The notes under the pieces are model-generated. The model had not been told where the DNA came from and did no database searches. It was given only the letters and a program-made list of their open reading frames with translations. This document shows positions 56,854 through 64,000 of a stretch of 64,000 bases of DNA, one piece after another (position 1 is the first letter of the stretch; each line of letters opens with the position of its first letter). This DNA is from Mycobacterium sp. ELW1 (GTDB taxonomy: Bacteria > Actinomycetota > Actinomycetes > Mycobacteriales > Mycobacteriaceae), in assembly GCF_008329905.1 (NCBI RefSeq), contig NZ_CP032155.1, positions 5,208,001 to 5,272,000 of the forward strand, given 5' to 3'. A program made the translations under genes and the position numbers.

Positions 56854-57528
56854 TCAGGCGGCGAGGACCGCGTCCAGCGCGGAGTAGAAGATGCCGAGCC
56901 CGTCGTCGGACGGGCCGGTCAGCGCTTCGGTGGCGTGTTCGGGATGCGGCATCAGCCCGACCACCCGGCCGTTGGCGGAGCTGATCCCGGCGATGTCGCG
57001 CATCGAGCCGTTGAGGTTCTCGGCGTAGCGGAACACCACCCGGCCTTCGCCTTCGAGTTCGTCGAGCACGGCCTCGCTGGCCACGTAGCGGCCCTCGCCG
57101 GACTTCAGCGGCACCAGCAGTTCAGCGCCGGATTCGTACCGCGACGTCCATGCGCTGGTGATCGAATCCACCCGCAGCCAGACGTCGCGACAGATGAAGT
57201 GCAGCCCGGCGTTGCGGGTCAGCGCGCCGGGCAGCAGTCCGGCCTCGCAGAGCACCTGGAAGCCATTGCAGATGCCGAGCACCGGCAGACCGGCCTCGGC
57301 GGCGGTGATCACCTCGCCCATCACCGGCGCGAACTTCGCGATCGCACCGCAGCGCAGGTAGTCGCCGTAGGAGAAACCGCCCGGCACCACCACGGCGTCG
57401 ACGCCCTTGAGGTCGGCGTCGCCGTGCCAGAGGCTGACCGCCTCGGCACCGGCGAGCCGCACCGCGCGGGCGGCGTCGACATCGTCGAGAGTGCCGGGGA
57501 AGGTGATGACCCCGATCCGGGCGCTCAC
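56854..57528 (-). CDS. purQ: Phosphoribosylformylglycinamidine synthase subunit I (glutaminase)
   Basis: 224 residues from GTG 57528. Class I amidotransferase: [40 protein letters not shown] (nucleophile Cys in ICNGFQ), and MPHPEHATE (His, Glu). It feeds ammonia from glutamine to PurL. It overlaps the purS stop (GTGA). purL itself is 5 kb leftward beyond the peroxidase and peptidase genes. Confidence 0.97.
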   Translation of the reverse strand: MSARIGVITFPGTLDDVDAARAVRLAGAEAVSLWHGDADLKGVDAVVVPGGFSYGDYLRCGAIAKFAPVMGEVITAAEAGLPVLGICNGFQVLCEAGLLPGALTRNAGLHFICRDVWLRVDSITSAWTSRYESGAELLVPLKSGEGRYVASEAVLDELEGEGRVVFRYAENLNGSMRDIAGISSANGRVVGLMPHPEHATEALTGPSDDGLGIFYSALDAVLAA

Positions 57529-57764
57529 GCTTGTTCCCGGGTGACCGACCAGTCCTCGATGACCGTGTTCGCCAGAAGCGATTCGGCGATCTCCGCGAGC
57601 GCCGAATCGCTGATCGAATCGTCGACCTCGAGCTCGAATCGCTTGCCCTGCCGGACATCCGAGATGCCGGTGTGTCCCAGACGGCCCAGTGCACCGACGA
57701 TCGCCTGACCTTGCGGGTCGAGGATCTCGGCTTTGGGCATCACGTTGACCACTACTCGGGCCAC
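57525..57764 (-). CDS. purS: Phosphoribosylformylglycinamidine synthase subunit PurS
   Basis: 79 residues from GTG 57764 with AGGAG five bases upstream. [44 protein letters not shown] and [17 protein letters not shown] fit PurS exactly. It links PurQ and PurL in the FGAM synthase complex. First gene of the purSQ pair. Confidence 0.96.
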   Translation of the reverse strand: MARVVVNVMPKAEILDPQGQAIVGALGRLGHTGISDVRQGKRFELEVDDSISDSALAEIAESLLANTVIEDWSVTREQA

Positions 57765-57818
57765 AGTCGCTCCTGCTGACGTCGGGGAATGTTGCGGTGT
57801 AACTCTACCGGCGGCCCA

Positions 57819-58469
57819 TCAGCAGGACCCGATGTAGGCGGTGCACAGCGGCGCGCCGAGGGCGTCGAGCAGGTTGTCGTCGCTGGCCATCGGCCACGGC
57901 GTCTGCGGCGGTGCGGTTGACCACATCGCCAGCTCGGTCACGGTGCTGTTGCCCGGATTGGCCACCACGTACTGGCGCAGGATCACCGGACCGCTGATCA
58001 CCGCGGCCATCCGGTCGGGCTCGTTGACGGTCAGCGACGGCGACGCCGTCGGGTTGGTGCGCTGGCAGGACCGCAGCGCGGCCACCGCGGCGTGGAAGAC
58101 GTCCTGCGCCAGCTGCCCGCCGCGCCAGGTCTCTCCCCGCCAGTGCATGACCTGTGCCTGCAACTGCCACTGCCCATCGGGGTTGACGACGGTGGCGCGT
58201 TCGGCGACGGCGTAGGCGCGTGGATCCTGGGCCACCGGCGGAGTGCCGCACAGTTCTTCGAACCGGAATCGGGGTGCGACGGCGGTGACCGCCACCCCGG
58301 CCAGCCGCGGCCAGGCGTAGCGGGCGTTCAGCGGTATCGCCCAGGGGGCCACCCACGCCGCGTCCGGAATGCGGTCGCAGTTGGGCGGGCAGGTGTCCGG
58401 ATCGGCGGCAGCGTGCGGCGGTACGGCGAGCCCGCAGGCCACCAGCATCACCGCGATGACCAACCGCAT
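57819..58469 (-). CDS. Secreted protein of unknown function
   Basis: 216 residues from ATG 58469. Signal peptide about 1-25 (RLVIAVMLVACGLAVPPHAAA-DP). The mature part has PDTCPPNCDRIPDAAWVAPWAIPLNARYAWP, FEELCGTPPVAQDPRAYAV and a Cys-terminated end (CTAYIGSC), six cysteines in all. This pattern recurs in mycobacterial exported proteins with ATP- or lipid-unrelated, unassigned roles. It diverges from the MBL-fold gene with a 37-base gap, so one or both may be leaderless. Confidence 0.75.
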   Translation of the reverse strand: MRLVIAVMLVACGLAVPPHAAADPDTCPPNCDRIPDAAWVAPWAIPLNARYAWPRLAGVAVTAVAPRFRFEELCGTPPVAQDPRAYAVAERATVVNPDGQWQLQAQVMHWRGETWRGGQLAQDVFHAAVAALRSCQRTNPTASPSLTVNEPDRMAAVISGPVILRQYVVANPGNSTVTELAMWSTAPPQTPWPMASDDNLLDALGAPLCTAYIGSC

Positions 58470-58506
58470 GTATTCGACGCCTTCCAGTGCGCGCACAATC
58501 GTAAGC

Positions 58507-59145
58507 ATGGAGCTGACGCATTTCGGGCATTCATGTCTTCTCGCCGAGTTCGACGGCGCCACCTTGCTGTTCGATCCGGGTAATTTCTCGCACGGCTTCG
58601 AGGGCGTGACCGGGCTGTCGGCGATCCTGATCACCCACCAGCATCCCGACCACGCCGACCGCGAACGGCTGCCCGCGCTGGTGGAGGCCAACCCGAACGC
58701 TGTGCTCTACGCCGATCCGGCCACCGCTGCCGAGCTCGGCGAACCCTGGCGTGCGGTGCAGGTCGGCGACGAGCTGAACGTGGCCGGGCTGACCATCCGT
58801 GGGGTGGGCGGGCGCCACGCCGTCATCCATCCGGAGATTCCGGTCATCGACAACATCTCGTATCTGGTCGGCGACGCCGAGCACCCGGCCCGGCTCATGC
58901 ACCCCGGTGACGCGTTGTTCGTACCCGGCGAGCCGGTGGATGTGCTGGCCACCCCCGCGGCCGCCCCGTGGATGAAGATCTCCGAGGCGGTGGACTATCT
59001 GCGGGCGGTCGCGCCGGAGCACGCCGTCCCGATCCATCAGGGGGTGGTGGCCCCGGAGGCGCGCGGCATCTACTACGGTCGGCTCACCGAGATGACCGAC
59101 ACGGATTTCCGGGTGCTGCCGGAGGAGAGTTCGTTCCGGTTCTGA
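58507..59145 (+). CDS. MBL-fold metallo-hydrolase
   Basis: 212 residues from ATG 58507. Zinc motif THQHPDHAD (His44, His46, Asp48, His49), HAVIHPEIP, RLMHPGDALF and VPIHQGVV supply later ligands. It belongs to the UlaG/YfnR-like small hydrolases (ELTHFGHSCLLAEFDGATLLFDPG). Substrate unknown. The small hypothetical protein follows after 33 bases. Confidence 0.88.
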   Translation: MELTHFGHSCLLAEFDGATLLFDPGNFSHGFEGVTGLSAILITHQHPDHADRERLPALVEANPNAVLYADPATAAELGEPWRAVQVGDELNVAGLTIRGVGGRHAVIHPEIPVIDNISYLVGDAEHPARLMHPGDALFVPGEPVDVLATPAAAPWMKISEAVDYLRAVAPEHAVPIHQGVVAPEARGIYYGRLTEMTDTDFRVLPEESSFRF

Positions 59146-59178
59146 GCGCACAAGGCGGACAGGCGAATTGATCAACTG

Positions 59179-59520
59179 ATGTTCGACAACTGGCGGGTGC
59201 GTCGACACGGACAACACTGTCAGGCGACCGTCGTGCACGCGCAGCAGGCCGCCAAGATCGCGACCAACGACTACCGCAAGTACCAATTCGTCGTCGACGT
59301 TCGCCCTCCGGGTGCCGAACCGGTCCGCCTCGAGATCACCGAAACATTCACCGTCGGCGGATTGAAACCCTCGGTGGGCGACATCGTGGGGGTGCGATGG
59401 GACGCCACGTCGAACCGTGCCGTCTTCGACCTCGAAGGTGACCCCCGCTACGACATCAAGGCGCTTCGCGCACAGCAGGACGCGCGGCGCCGGAACCTAC
59501 TCGACCAGCCGCCGGATTAG
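59179..59520 (+). CDS. Conserved hypothetical protein (113 aa)
   Basis: 113 residues from ATG 59179. RHGQHCQATVVHAQQAAKIATNDYRKYQFVVDVRPPGAEPVRLEI and VGDIVGVRWDATSNRAVFDLEGDPRYD suggest a small beta-barrel (OB- or SH3-like), with a basic C-terminus (RAQQDARRRN). Not recognised. 18 bases before the SDR gene, probably same transcript as the MBL hydrolase. Confidence 0.68.
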   Translation: MFDNWRVRRHGQHCQATVVHAQQAAKIATNDYRKYQFVVDVRPPGAEPVRLEITETFTVGGLKPSVGDIVGVRWDATSNRAVFDLEGDPRYDIKALRAQQDARRRNLLDQPPD

Positions 59521-59538
59521 AGACACAGGGAGATATTC

Positions 59539-60345
59539 ATGAGCACAGCTGACCTGACCAGACTGTTCGGACTGTCCGGCAAGACCGCGCTGGTCACCGG
59601 CGGCAGCAGCGGCATCGGGGTGATGATCTCCCGCGGCCTGCTGCAGGCCGGCGCCGAGGTGATCATCAGTTCCCGCAAGGCCGACAAGTGCGATCAGGTT
59701 GTCGCCGAGCTGTCGCAGTTCGGCACGATCCGCGCCATCCCGGCCGACCTGTCCCGTCAAGACGAATGCAAGCGGCTGGCCGCCGAGGTCCTGGCCGGCA
59801 CCGACAAGCTCGACATCCTGGTCAACAACGCCGGGGCGACGTGGGGCGAACCGCTGGAATCGTTTCCGACCTCGGCCTGGGACAAGGTGCTCGACCTCAA
59901 TGTGAAGTCGCCGTTCTGGCTGGTGCAGGAACTGGTCGGCGCGTTGCGCAATGCCGCGACCGCCGACGATCCCGCACGGGTGATCAACATCGGCAGCATC
60001 GACGGGATTCAGGTGCCGGTGATGAACACCTACTCGTACTCGGCCAGCAAGGCGGCCGTGCATCAGTTGACCCGTGTGTTGGCCAAAGAGCTTGGCCCTC
60101 AACACATCACGGTGAATGCGGTGGCGCCGGGCCCGTTCCAGTCGAAGATGATGGCCGCCACGCTGGATGCGTTCGGAGACGCGATCGCGGCCTCGTCGCC
60201 GCTGGGGCGGATCGGCCGCGACGACGACATGGCCGGTATCGCAGTGTTCCTGGCCAGCCGGGCCGGGTCCTATGTGAACGGGGCGATCATCCCGGTCGAC
60301 GGCGGCATGGCGACGACGGCGAGCGGGTCCAGCTCACGCAGCTAG
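59539..60345 (+). CDS. SDR family oxidoreductase (RhlG/FabG-like)
   Basis: 268 residues. TGGSSGIGVM is the cofactor motif and NNAGATWGEPLESF follows. Ser is in NIGSIDGIQVP, Tyr/Lys in YSASKAAVHQLTRVLA, and the C-terminal GAIIPVDGGMA closes the fold. The ATWGEPLE and DGIQVP segments are those of the RhlG-like group. Its exact substrate is not readable. The stop directly abuts the convergent deacetylase-like gene. Confidence 0.9.
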   Translation: MSTADLTRLFGLSGKTALVTGGSSGIGVMISRGLLQAGAEVIISSRKADKCDQVVAELSQFGTIRAIPADLSRQDECKRLAAEVLAGTDKLDILVNNAGATWGEPLESFPTSAWDKVLDLNVKSPFWLVQELVGALRNAATADDPARVINIGSIDGIQVPVMNTYSYSASKAAVHQLTRVLAKELGPQHITVNAVAPGPFQSKMMAATLDAFGDAIAASSPLGRIGRDDDMAGIAVFLASRAGSYVNGAIIPVDGGMATTASGSSSRS

Positions 60346-61050
60346 TCAGGCGGCGGAAGTCGCGGGGACCTGCGGGTCCCAGCGGTACACCGTCGGCGTG
60401 CAACCGTGCAACAGGGCCAGATCGATCGCGTCGAGCATGGCCTGACGGGGCCCGACCTTGCGCAATTGCTTTGCGGTGACGGCCAATCGGACCATCCCGC
60501 CACGGCGCGCGGTGCGTTCCGCGGACAGCACCAGGGTGCGGCACCACCACGGTTCGGTGACGAACCCTTCGCCGATTCCGACCACCCGGGAGCGCGTCGT
60601 CGTCCCGGTGATCAGGTCGGTGATGCCGTGTAGATCGACAAGCAGCCGGAAGCCGTTGCGCGGCAACGCCAGTGCCGTTCCGGCGGAAACCGTCCAGCCC
60701 GGGGCGGCGAACAGTCTGCTCCGCAGCCCGACGTGTTCGAGGACCCGGTCGGCGCCCATCAGCCGCAGGTTCGCCTCGTGCGCGGGTAGCGCGCCGAACT
60801 CGCCACGGCGCTTCTTGGTGGCGGCAGCGTCGAAACCGTGCAGCACCAGCGCATCACCGCCAGATCGCCGGTGGGTCAGCCAGCCGATGGTGCGGGCGTC
60901 GGATTCCAGGCGGTACCCGTCCTTGCGCCTGGGGGCGACGAGCAGCGACAGCGGAACCGCACGACTGTCGAGCGCGGCGCAGAACTCGTCGACATCGCTG
61001 AGCGTCCGGTCACTGATTCCGGACACCGACACGATGAGTTGTCCAGCCAC
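60346..61050 (-). CDS. DUF2334 / polysaccharide-deacetylase-like protein
   Basis: 234 residues. QLIVSVSGISDRTLSDVDEFCAALDSRAVPLSLLVAPRRK, ALVLHGFD, EANLRLMGADRVLEHVGLRSRLFAAPGWTVSAGT and LLVDLHGITDLI resemble the DUF2334 branch of NodB-like deacetylases. The first metal Asp is changed (VSVSGISD instead of a DDxx type site), so activity is uncertain. Stand-alone gene. Confidence 0.72.
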   Translation of the reverse strand: MAGQLIVSVSGISDRTLSDVDEFCAALDSRAVPLSLLVAPRRKDGYRLESDARTIGWLTHRRSGGDALVLHGFDAAATKKRRGEFGALPAHEANLRLMGADRVLEHVGLRSRLFAAPGWTVSAGTALALPRNGFRLLVDLHGITDLITGTTTRSRVVGIGEGFVTEPWWCRTLVLSAERTARRGGMVRLAVTAKQLRKVGPRQAMLDAIDLALLHGCTPTVYRWDPQVPATSAA

Positions 61051-61118
61051 ACTCGCAGTCTGGCAATTCCAGGTGTCCAGACGGTTTCTGCCACCTTGAT
61101 GTCAGGCGACCATTCGGT

Positions 61119-61607
61119 TCAGCCGGGCAGGACCGCCTCGATCGCGGCGATCACTTCGGGGGCATCGGGCTCGGTCTGCGGCCGGAACCGGTTGACCACG
61201 GCCCCGCCCGGCGCGATCACGAACTTCTCGAAGTTCCACGCAATGTCGCCGGCCTTGCCGTCGCTGTCGGCGACCGTGGTGAGCTCGGCGTACAGCGGGT
61301 GCCGGTCGTCGCCGTTGACGTCGGTCTTGGCCAACAGCGGGAACGTCACCCCGTAAGTGGTGGAGCAGAACGTCTGGATCTCCTCCGCGGTGCCCGGCTC
61401 CTGACCCATGAACTGGTTGCACGGCACCCCGATCACGGTCAGGCCGCGGTCGCCGTAATCGCGGGCCAGCTGCTCCAGCGCCGCGTACTGCGGGGTCAGG
61501 CCGCATTTAGAGGCCACGTTGACCAGAAGGATCGCCCGGTCGGCGTAGTCGGCCAGCGAGGTGGCGTTGCCGTCGAGGGTGGTGAGCGGGATGTCGGTCA
61601 GACTCAT
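61119..61607 (-). CDS. Glutathione peroxidase family protein (Cys type)
   Basis: 162 residues. LLVNVASKCGLTPQY (Cys35), GVPCNQFMGQEPG (Gln region) and DIAWNFEKFVI (Trp, Asn) give the tetrad. Cys63 in PCNQF may resolve the disulfide. Since mycobacteria lack glutathione, thioredoxin or mycothiol is the likely reductant. It detoxifies peroxides. Leftward, ten bases after the peptidase start side: it follows ptrB closely and may be co-transcribed. Confidence 0.92.
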   Translation of the reverse strand: MSLTDIPLTTLDGNATSLADYADRAILLVNVASKCGLTPQYAALEQLARDYGDRGLTVIGVPCNQFMGQEPGTAEEIQTFCSTTYGVTFPLLAKTDVNGDDRHPLYAELTTVADSDGKAGDIAWNFEKFVIAPGGAVVNRFRPQTEPDAPEVIAAIEAVLPG

Positions 61608-61617
61608 GCCGGTGAGG

Positions 61618-63714
61618 TTACGCGAAGTGTTCGGCGTCGGCGGTGGCCAGCAGCCAGGCGTACTGGAACGCCGCTTCCTTCCACCGCTCGTACCGGCCGC
61701 TGATACCGCCGTGGCCCGCGGCTATCTGTGTCTTCAGCAGCACGGGATGCTCGTCGGTCTTGGTGTGCCGAAGCGCGGCAACCCACTTCGCGGGTTCGAC
61801 GTACAGAACGCGGGTGTCGTTGAGCGACGTCATCGCCAGAATCGCCGGGTATTCCTTGGCTTCGACGTTCTCGTACGGCGAATAGGACTTCATATAGAAG
61901 TAGACGTCCTTGTTCTCCAACGGGTTTCCCCACTCGTCCCATTCGGTCACCGTCAGTGGCAGTGACGGGTCGAGGATCGAGGTGAGCGGGTCCACGAACG
62001 GCACCTGCGCGAGGATGCCGGCGAACAGGTGCGGCGCCAGGTTGGCCACCGCACCCATCAGCAGACCGCCGGCGCTGCCGCCGAGCGCCACCAGATTCCG
62101 CGGCCGGGTCAGCCCGGTGTCGACCAGATGCTGTGCTACCGCGATGAAGTCGGTGAACGTGTTGCGCTTCTGCAGGAGCTTGCCGTTCTCGTACCACAGC
62201 CGTCCCATCTCACCGCCACCACGAATGTGGGCGACCGCGAAGACCATCCCACGGTCGAGCAGCGAAAGCCGCGCCACCGAGAATCGCGGATCCTCCGAGG
62301 ATTCGTAGGCACCGTATCCGTACAGCACTGTGGGAGCCGGGAATTCGATGCCCTCTTTGTGGACGATCGAGATCGGGACCCTGGTGCCGTCCTCGGCGAT
62401 CGCCCAGTCGCGGCGCTCGACGTAGTCCTCGCTGCGGTAACCCCCCAGTACCGGCTGCTCGCGCAGCAGGGTGCGTTCACCGGTGGCGAGATCGAGATCG
62501 TAGATGCGCAGCGGAGTGACGAACGAGGTGGTGCCCACCCGCAATTTGGCTGTCGACCAGTTGGGGTTGCCGGCCAGGCCCGCCGAGGCCAGCTCGGAGT
62601 CGAAGGCGATCTCCTCGGGTGCGCCGTAGCCGTCGGTGCCGATGGGCCACAACTGAATCCGCGGTAACGCCTCCCGCCGGTAGCTGACCACCAGATGGTC
62701 GGCGAAGGCGTCGACCCCGTCCAGGCGGACGTCGTCGCGCGCGGCGATCAGGGTGCGCTGGTCGGTGGGGTCGCTGACCGGGGCCTCCACCAGGGTGAAG
62801 TTGACCGCACCGTCGTTGTGCAGGATCAGGAAGCGGTCCTCGCCGCCGATCACGGCGTGCTCCACCGAGTACTCGATGCCGTCGCGGCGCGGCAGCACCG
62901 AGGTGAACTCCGCGTTCGGATCCGCGGCGTCACCCACCCACACCTGTGAGGTGATCGCCGAGCCGGCCGCGATGATCACGTACTTGTTGCTGCGGGTTCG
63001 GCCCATGCCGACCCAGAACCGTTCGTCCGGTTCGTGGAACACCTGCTCGTCGGGCTCGCCGGAGCCGAGCCGGTGCCGCCACACGGTGTCGGGCCGCCAC
63101 GCCTCGTCGACGGTGGTGTAGTACACCGTGGCATTGTCGGCCGCCCAGGTCACCCCGGACGAGATCCCGGCGATCTCGTCGGCATACAGCTCACCGGTGC
63201 GTAAGTCCTTGAACCGCAGCGTGTATCGCTCGTCACCGACGGTGTCGACCGAGTAGGCCAGCAAGTGACCGTCGAGGCTCACACTGCTGGCGCCGAGCGA
63301 GAAGAACTCGTGCCCGTCGGCTTCGGCGTTCTCGTCGAGCAGCACCTGCTCGCCGGGCACGGCGGTGTCCTCGTCGAACACCGGCGGATCCCAGTCGTCG
63401 GGACCGGCGACCGGGCAGCGGCAGTGCGCCCCGTACTGCTTGCCTTCGAAGCTGCGGCCGTAGTACCACCAGTCACCGCGGCGCGTCGGGATCGACATGT
63501 CGGTCTCTTTGGTCCGCGCCTTGATCTCGTCGAAGATCTTCTGCCGCAACGGTTCCAGATGAGCGGTGGCCTCGTCGGCGTAGGCGTTCTCCGCTTCGAG
63601 GTGGGCGATGACCTCAGGATCGGCCTTCTCGCGCAACCATTCGTAGGGGTCGACGAAGACGTCGTCGTGGAACACCCGCCGGGTGTCGACCCGCTTCGCG
63701 ATGGGTGGGTTCAT
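61618..63714 (-). CDS. ptrB: Oligopeptidase B (S9 serine peptidase)
   Basis: 698 residues, complete. The N-terminal beta-propeller (about 60-400) begins [23 protein letters not shown]. The catalytic domain has [48 protein letters not shown] (Ser), [17 protein letters not shown] (Asp) and [14 protein letters not shown] (His). It cleaves after basic residues in short peptides. In M. tuberculosis I recall two adjacent genes (ptrBa/ptrBb); here one intact frame. Its ATG overlaps the purC stop (ATGA). Confidence 0.95.
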   Translation of the reverse strand: MNPPIAKRVDTRRVFHDDVFVDPYEWLREKADPEVIAHLEAENAYADEATAHLEPLRQKIFDEIKARTKETDMSIPTRRGDWWYYGRSFEGKQYGAHCRCPVAGPDDWDPPVFDEDTAVPGEQVLLDENAEADGHEFFSLGASSVSLDGHLLAYSVDTVGDERYTLRFKDLRTGELYADEIAGISSGVTWAADNATVYYTTVDEAWRPDTVWRHRLGSGEPDEQVFHEPDERFWVGMGRTRSNKYVIIAAGSAITSQVWVGDAADPNAEFTSVLPRRDGIEYSVEHAVIGGEDRFLILHNDGAVNFTLVEAPVSDPTDQRTLIAARDDVRLDGVDAFADHLVVSYRREALPRIQLWPIGTDGYGAPEEIAFDSELASAGLAGNPNWSTAKLRVGTTSFVTPLRIYDLDLATGERTLLREQPVLGGYRSEDYVERRDWAIAEDGTRVPISIVHKEGIEFPAPTVLYGYGAYESSEDPRFSVARLSLLDRGMVFAVAHIRGGGEMGRLWYENGKLLQKRNTFTDFIAVAQHLVDTGLTRPRNLVALGGSAGGLLMGAVANLAPHLFAGILAQVPFVDPLTSILDPSLPLTVTEWDEWGNPLENKDVYFYMKSYSPYENVEAKEYPAILAMTSLNDTRVLYVEPAKWVAALRHTKTDEHPVLLKTQIAAGHGGISGRYERWKEAAFQYAWLLATADAEHFA

Positions 63715-64000
63715 GCGCCTGCTCCGATCCAGTCGTCGAACGACAGTCCCGAAATGCGTTCGTATGCCTCAATGTAACGCGCGCGGGTGGCCCGGACGAT
63801 CTCGTCCGGCAGAGGCGGTGGTGGCGCCGAACCATAGCGGTCCCAACCTGATTCGGGCCCGGTGAGCCAGTTGCGGACGAACTGCTTGTCGAAACTGGGC
63901 TGCACCACACCGGCCTGATAGCTGTCGGCCGGCCAATACCGCGACGAGTCAGGGGTGAAGACCTCGTCGGCCAGTACCACCCGGTCGTCGGCGTCCACAC
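63711..64000 (-). CDS. purC: SAICAR synthase, C-terminal part (cut by window edge)
   Basis: The last 96 residues are in the window: [38 protein letters not shown] and [24 protein letters not shown], the C-terminal segment typical of PurC. It joins aspartate to CAIR in purine synthesis. Upstream part is beyond the window. Its stop overlaps the ptrB start, so the two are coupled. Confidence 0.94.
   Translation of the reverse strand, partial: VDADDRVVLADEVFTPDSSRYWPADSYQAGVVQPSFDKQFVRNWLTGPESGWDRYGSAPPPPLPDEIVRATRARYIEAYERISGLSFDDWIGAGA

Overview
This window reads as chromosomal DNA of a fast-growing mycobacterium (Mycolicibacterium type). The DNA is GC-rich with many GTG/TTG starts and ATGA or GTGA gene overlaps. 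It carries mycothiol synthase (mshD), a mycofactocin-coupled short-chain dehydrogenase (SDR), LmeA and a DesA1-type mycolate desaturase. The order desA1, dus, LCP, phoU, pst, mshD, glnR, lmeA, trx, sseA, sseC, nitrobindin, pabC, ygfZ, DUF3073, purM, purF, purL, M18 peptidase, DyP, encapsulin, purQ/S, ptrB, purC matches what I know of the M. tuberculosis Rv0824c to Rv0780 neighbourhood. Names come from motifs and context; no search was run.

Region 1 (1-16.8 kb) is an accessory catabolic block. A truncated FadR-type regulator diverges from three crotonases, two acyl-CoA synthetases and a DinB-like protein. A leftward operon follows (SDR, thiolase, acyl-CoA dehydrogenase, GntR/FCD regulator). 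It diverges across a palindrome from an acyl-CoA dehydrogenase and a mycofactocin-coupled SDR. A second leftward operon carries a truncated SDR, an SDR, an APH-like kinase-fold protein, a flavin monooxygenase and an alpha/beta hydrolase. Together these can be read as oxidation, C-C or ester cleavage, CoA activation and beta-oxidation of an unidentified, perhaps cyclic, substrate. The block ends at a tRNA cluster (Phe, Asp, Glu leftward, Lys rightward), a plausible island boundary.

Region 2 (17.5-24.7 kb) has a GAF protein, a polyprenyl-phosphate sugar transferase, an MpaB-type oxygenase with a divergent TetR regulator, a secreted protein, desA1 with a good promoter, and a tRNA-dihydrouridine synthase gene lacking a standard start codon. 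Region 3 (24.9-33.7 kb) is an LCP cell-wall ligase, phoU, a 17-bp-stem bidirectional terminator, and pstSCAB behind a three-repeat Pho box. mshD, interrupted in frame by a 36-bp tandem repeat array, and glnR follow. Region 4 (33.9-41.2 kb) holds lmeA, a thioredoxin, a polycysteine leader peptide ahead of a sulfur operon, small secreted proteins, a probable small RNA downstream of pabC, ygfZ, and DUF3073 with a structured 5' leader.

Region 5 (41.2-64 kb) is purine biosynthesis (purM, purF, purL, purQ, purS, purC) interleaved with an encapsulin/DyP-peroxidase nanocompartment operon, an M18 peptidase, a CPBP protease with a membrane hydrolase, glutathione peroxidase and oligopeptidase B. Four conserved genes here (the epimerase-like gene, purL, DUF4436 and dyp) each appear to lack one base in or next to a G/C run. 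That pattern suggests sequencing error more than four real mutations. In dyp the shift hides the encapsulin-targeting tail. No insertion sequence, integrase, CRISPR array or replication origin was seen, and no gene-free stretch exceeds 300 bases.
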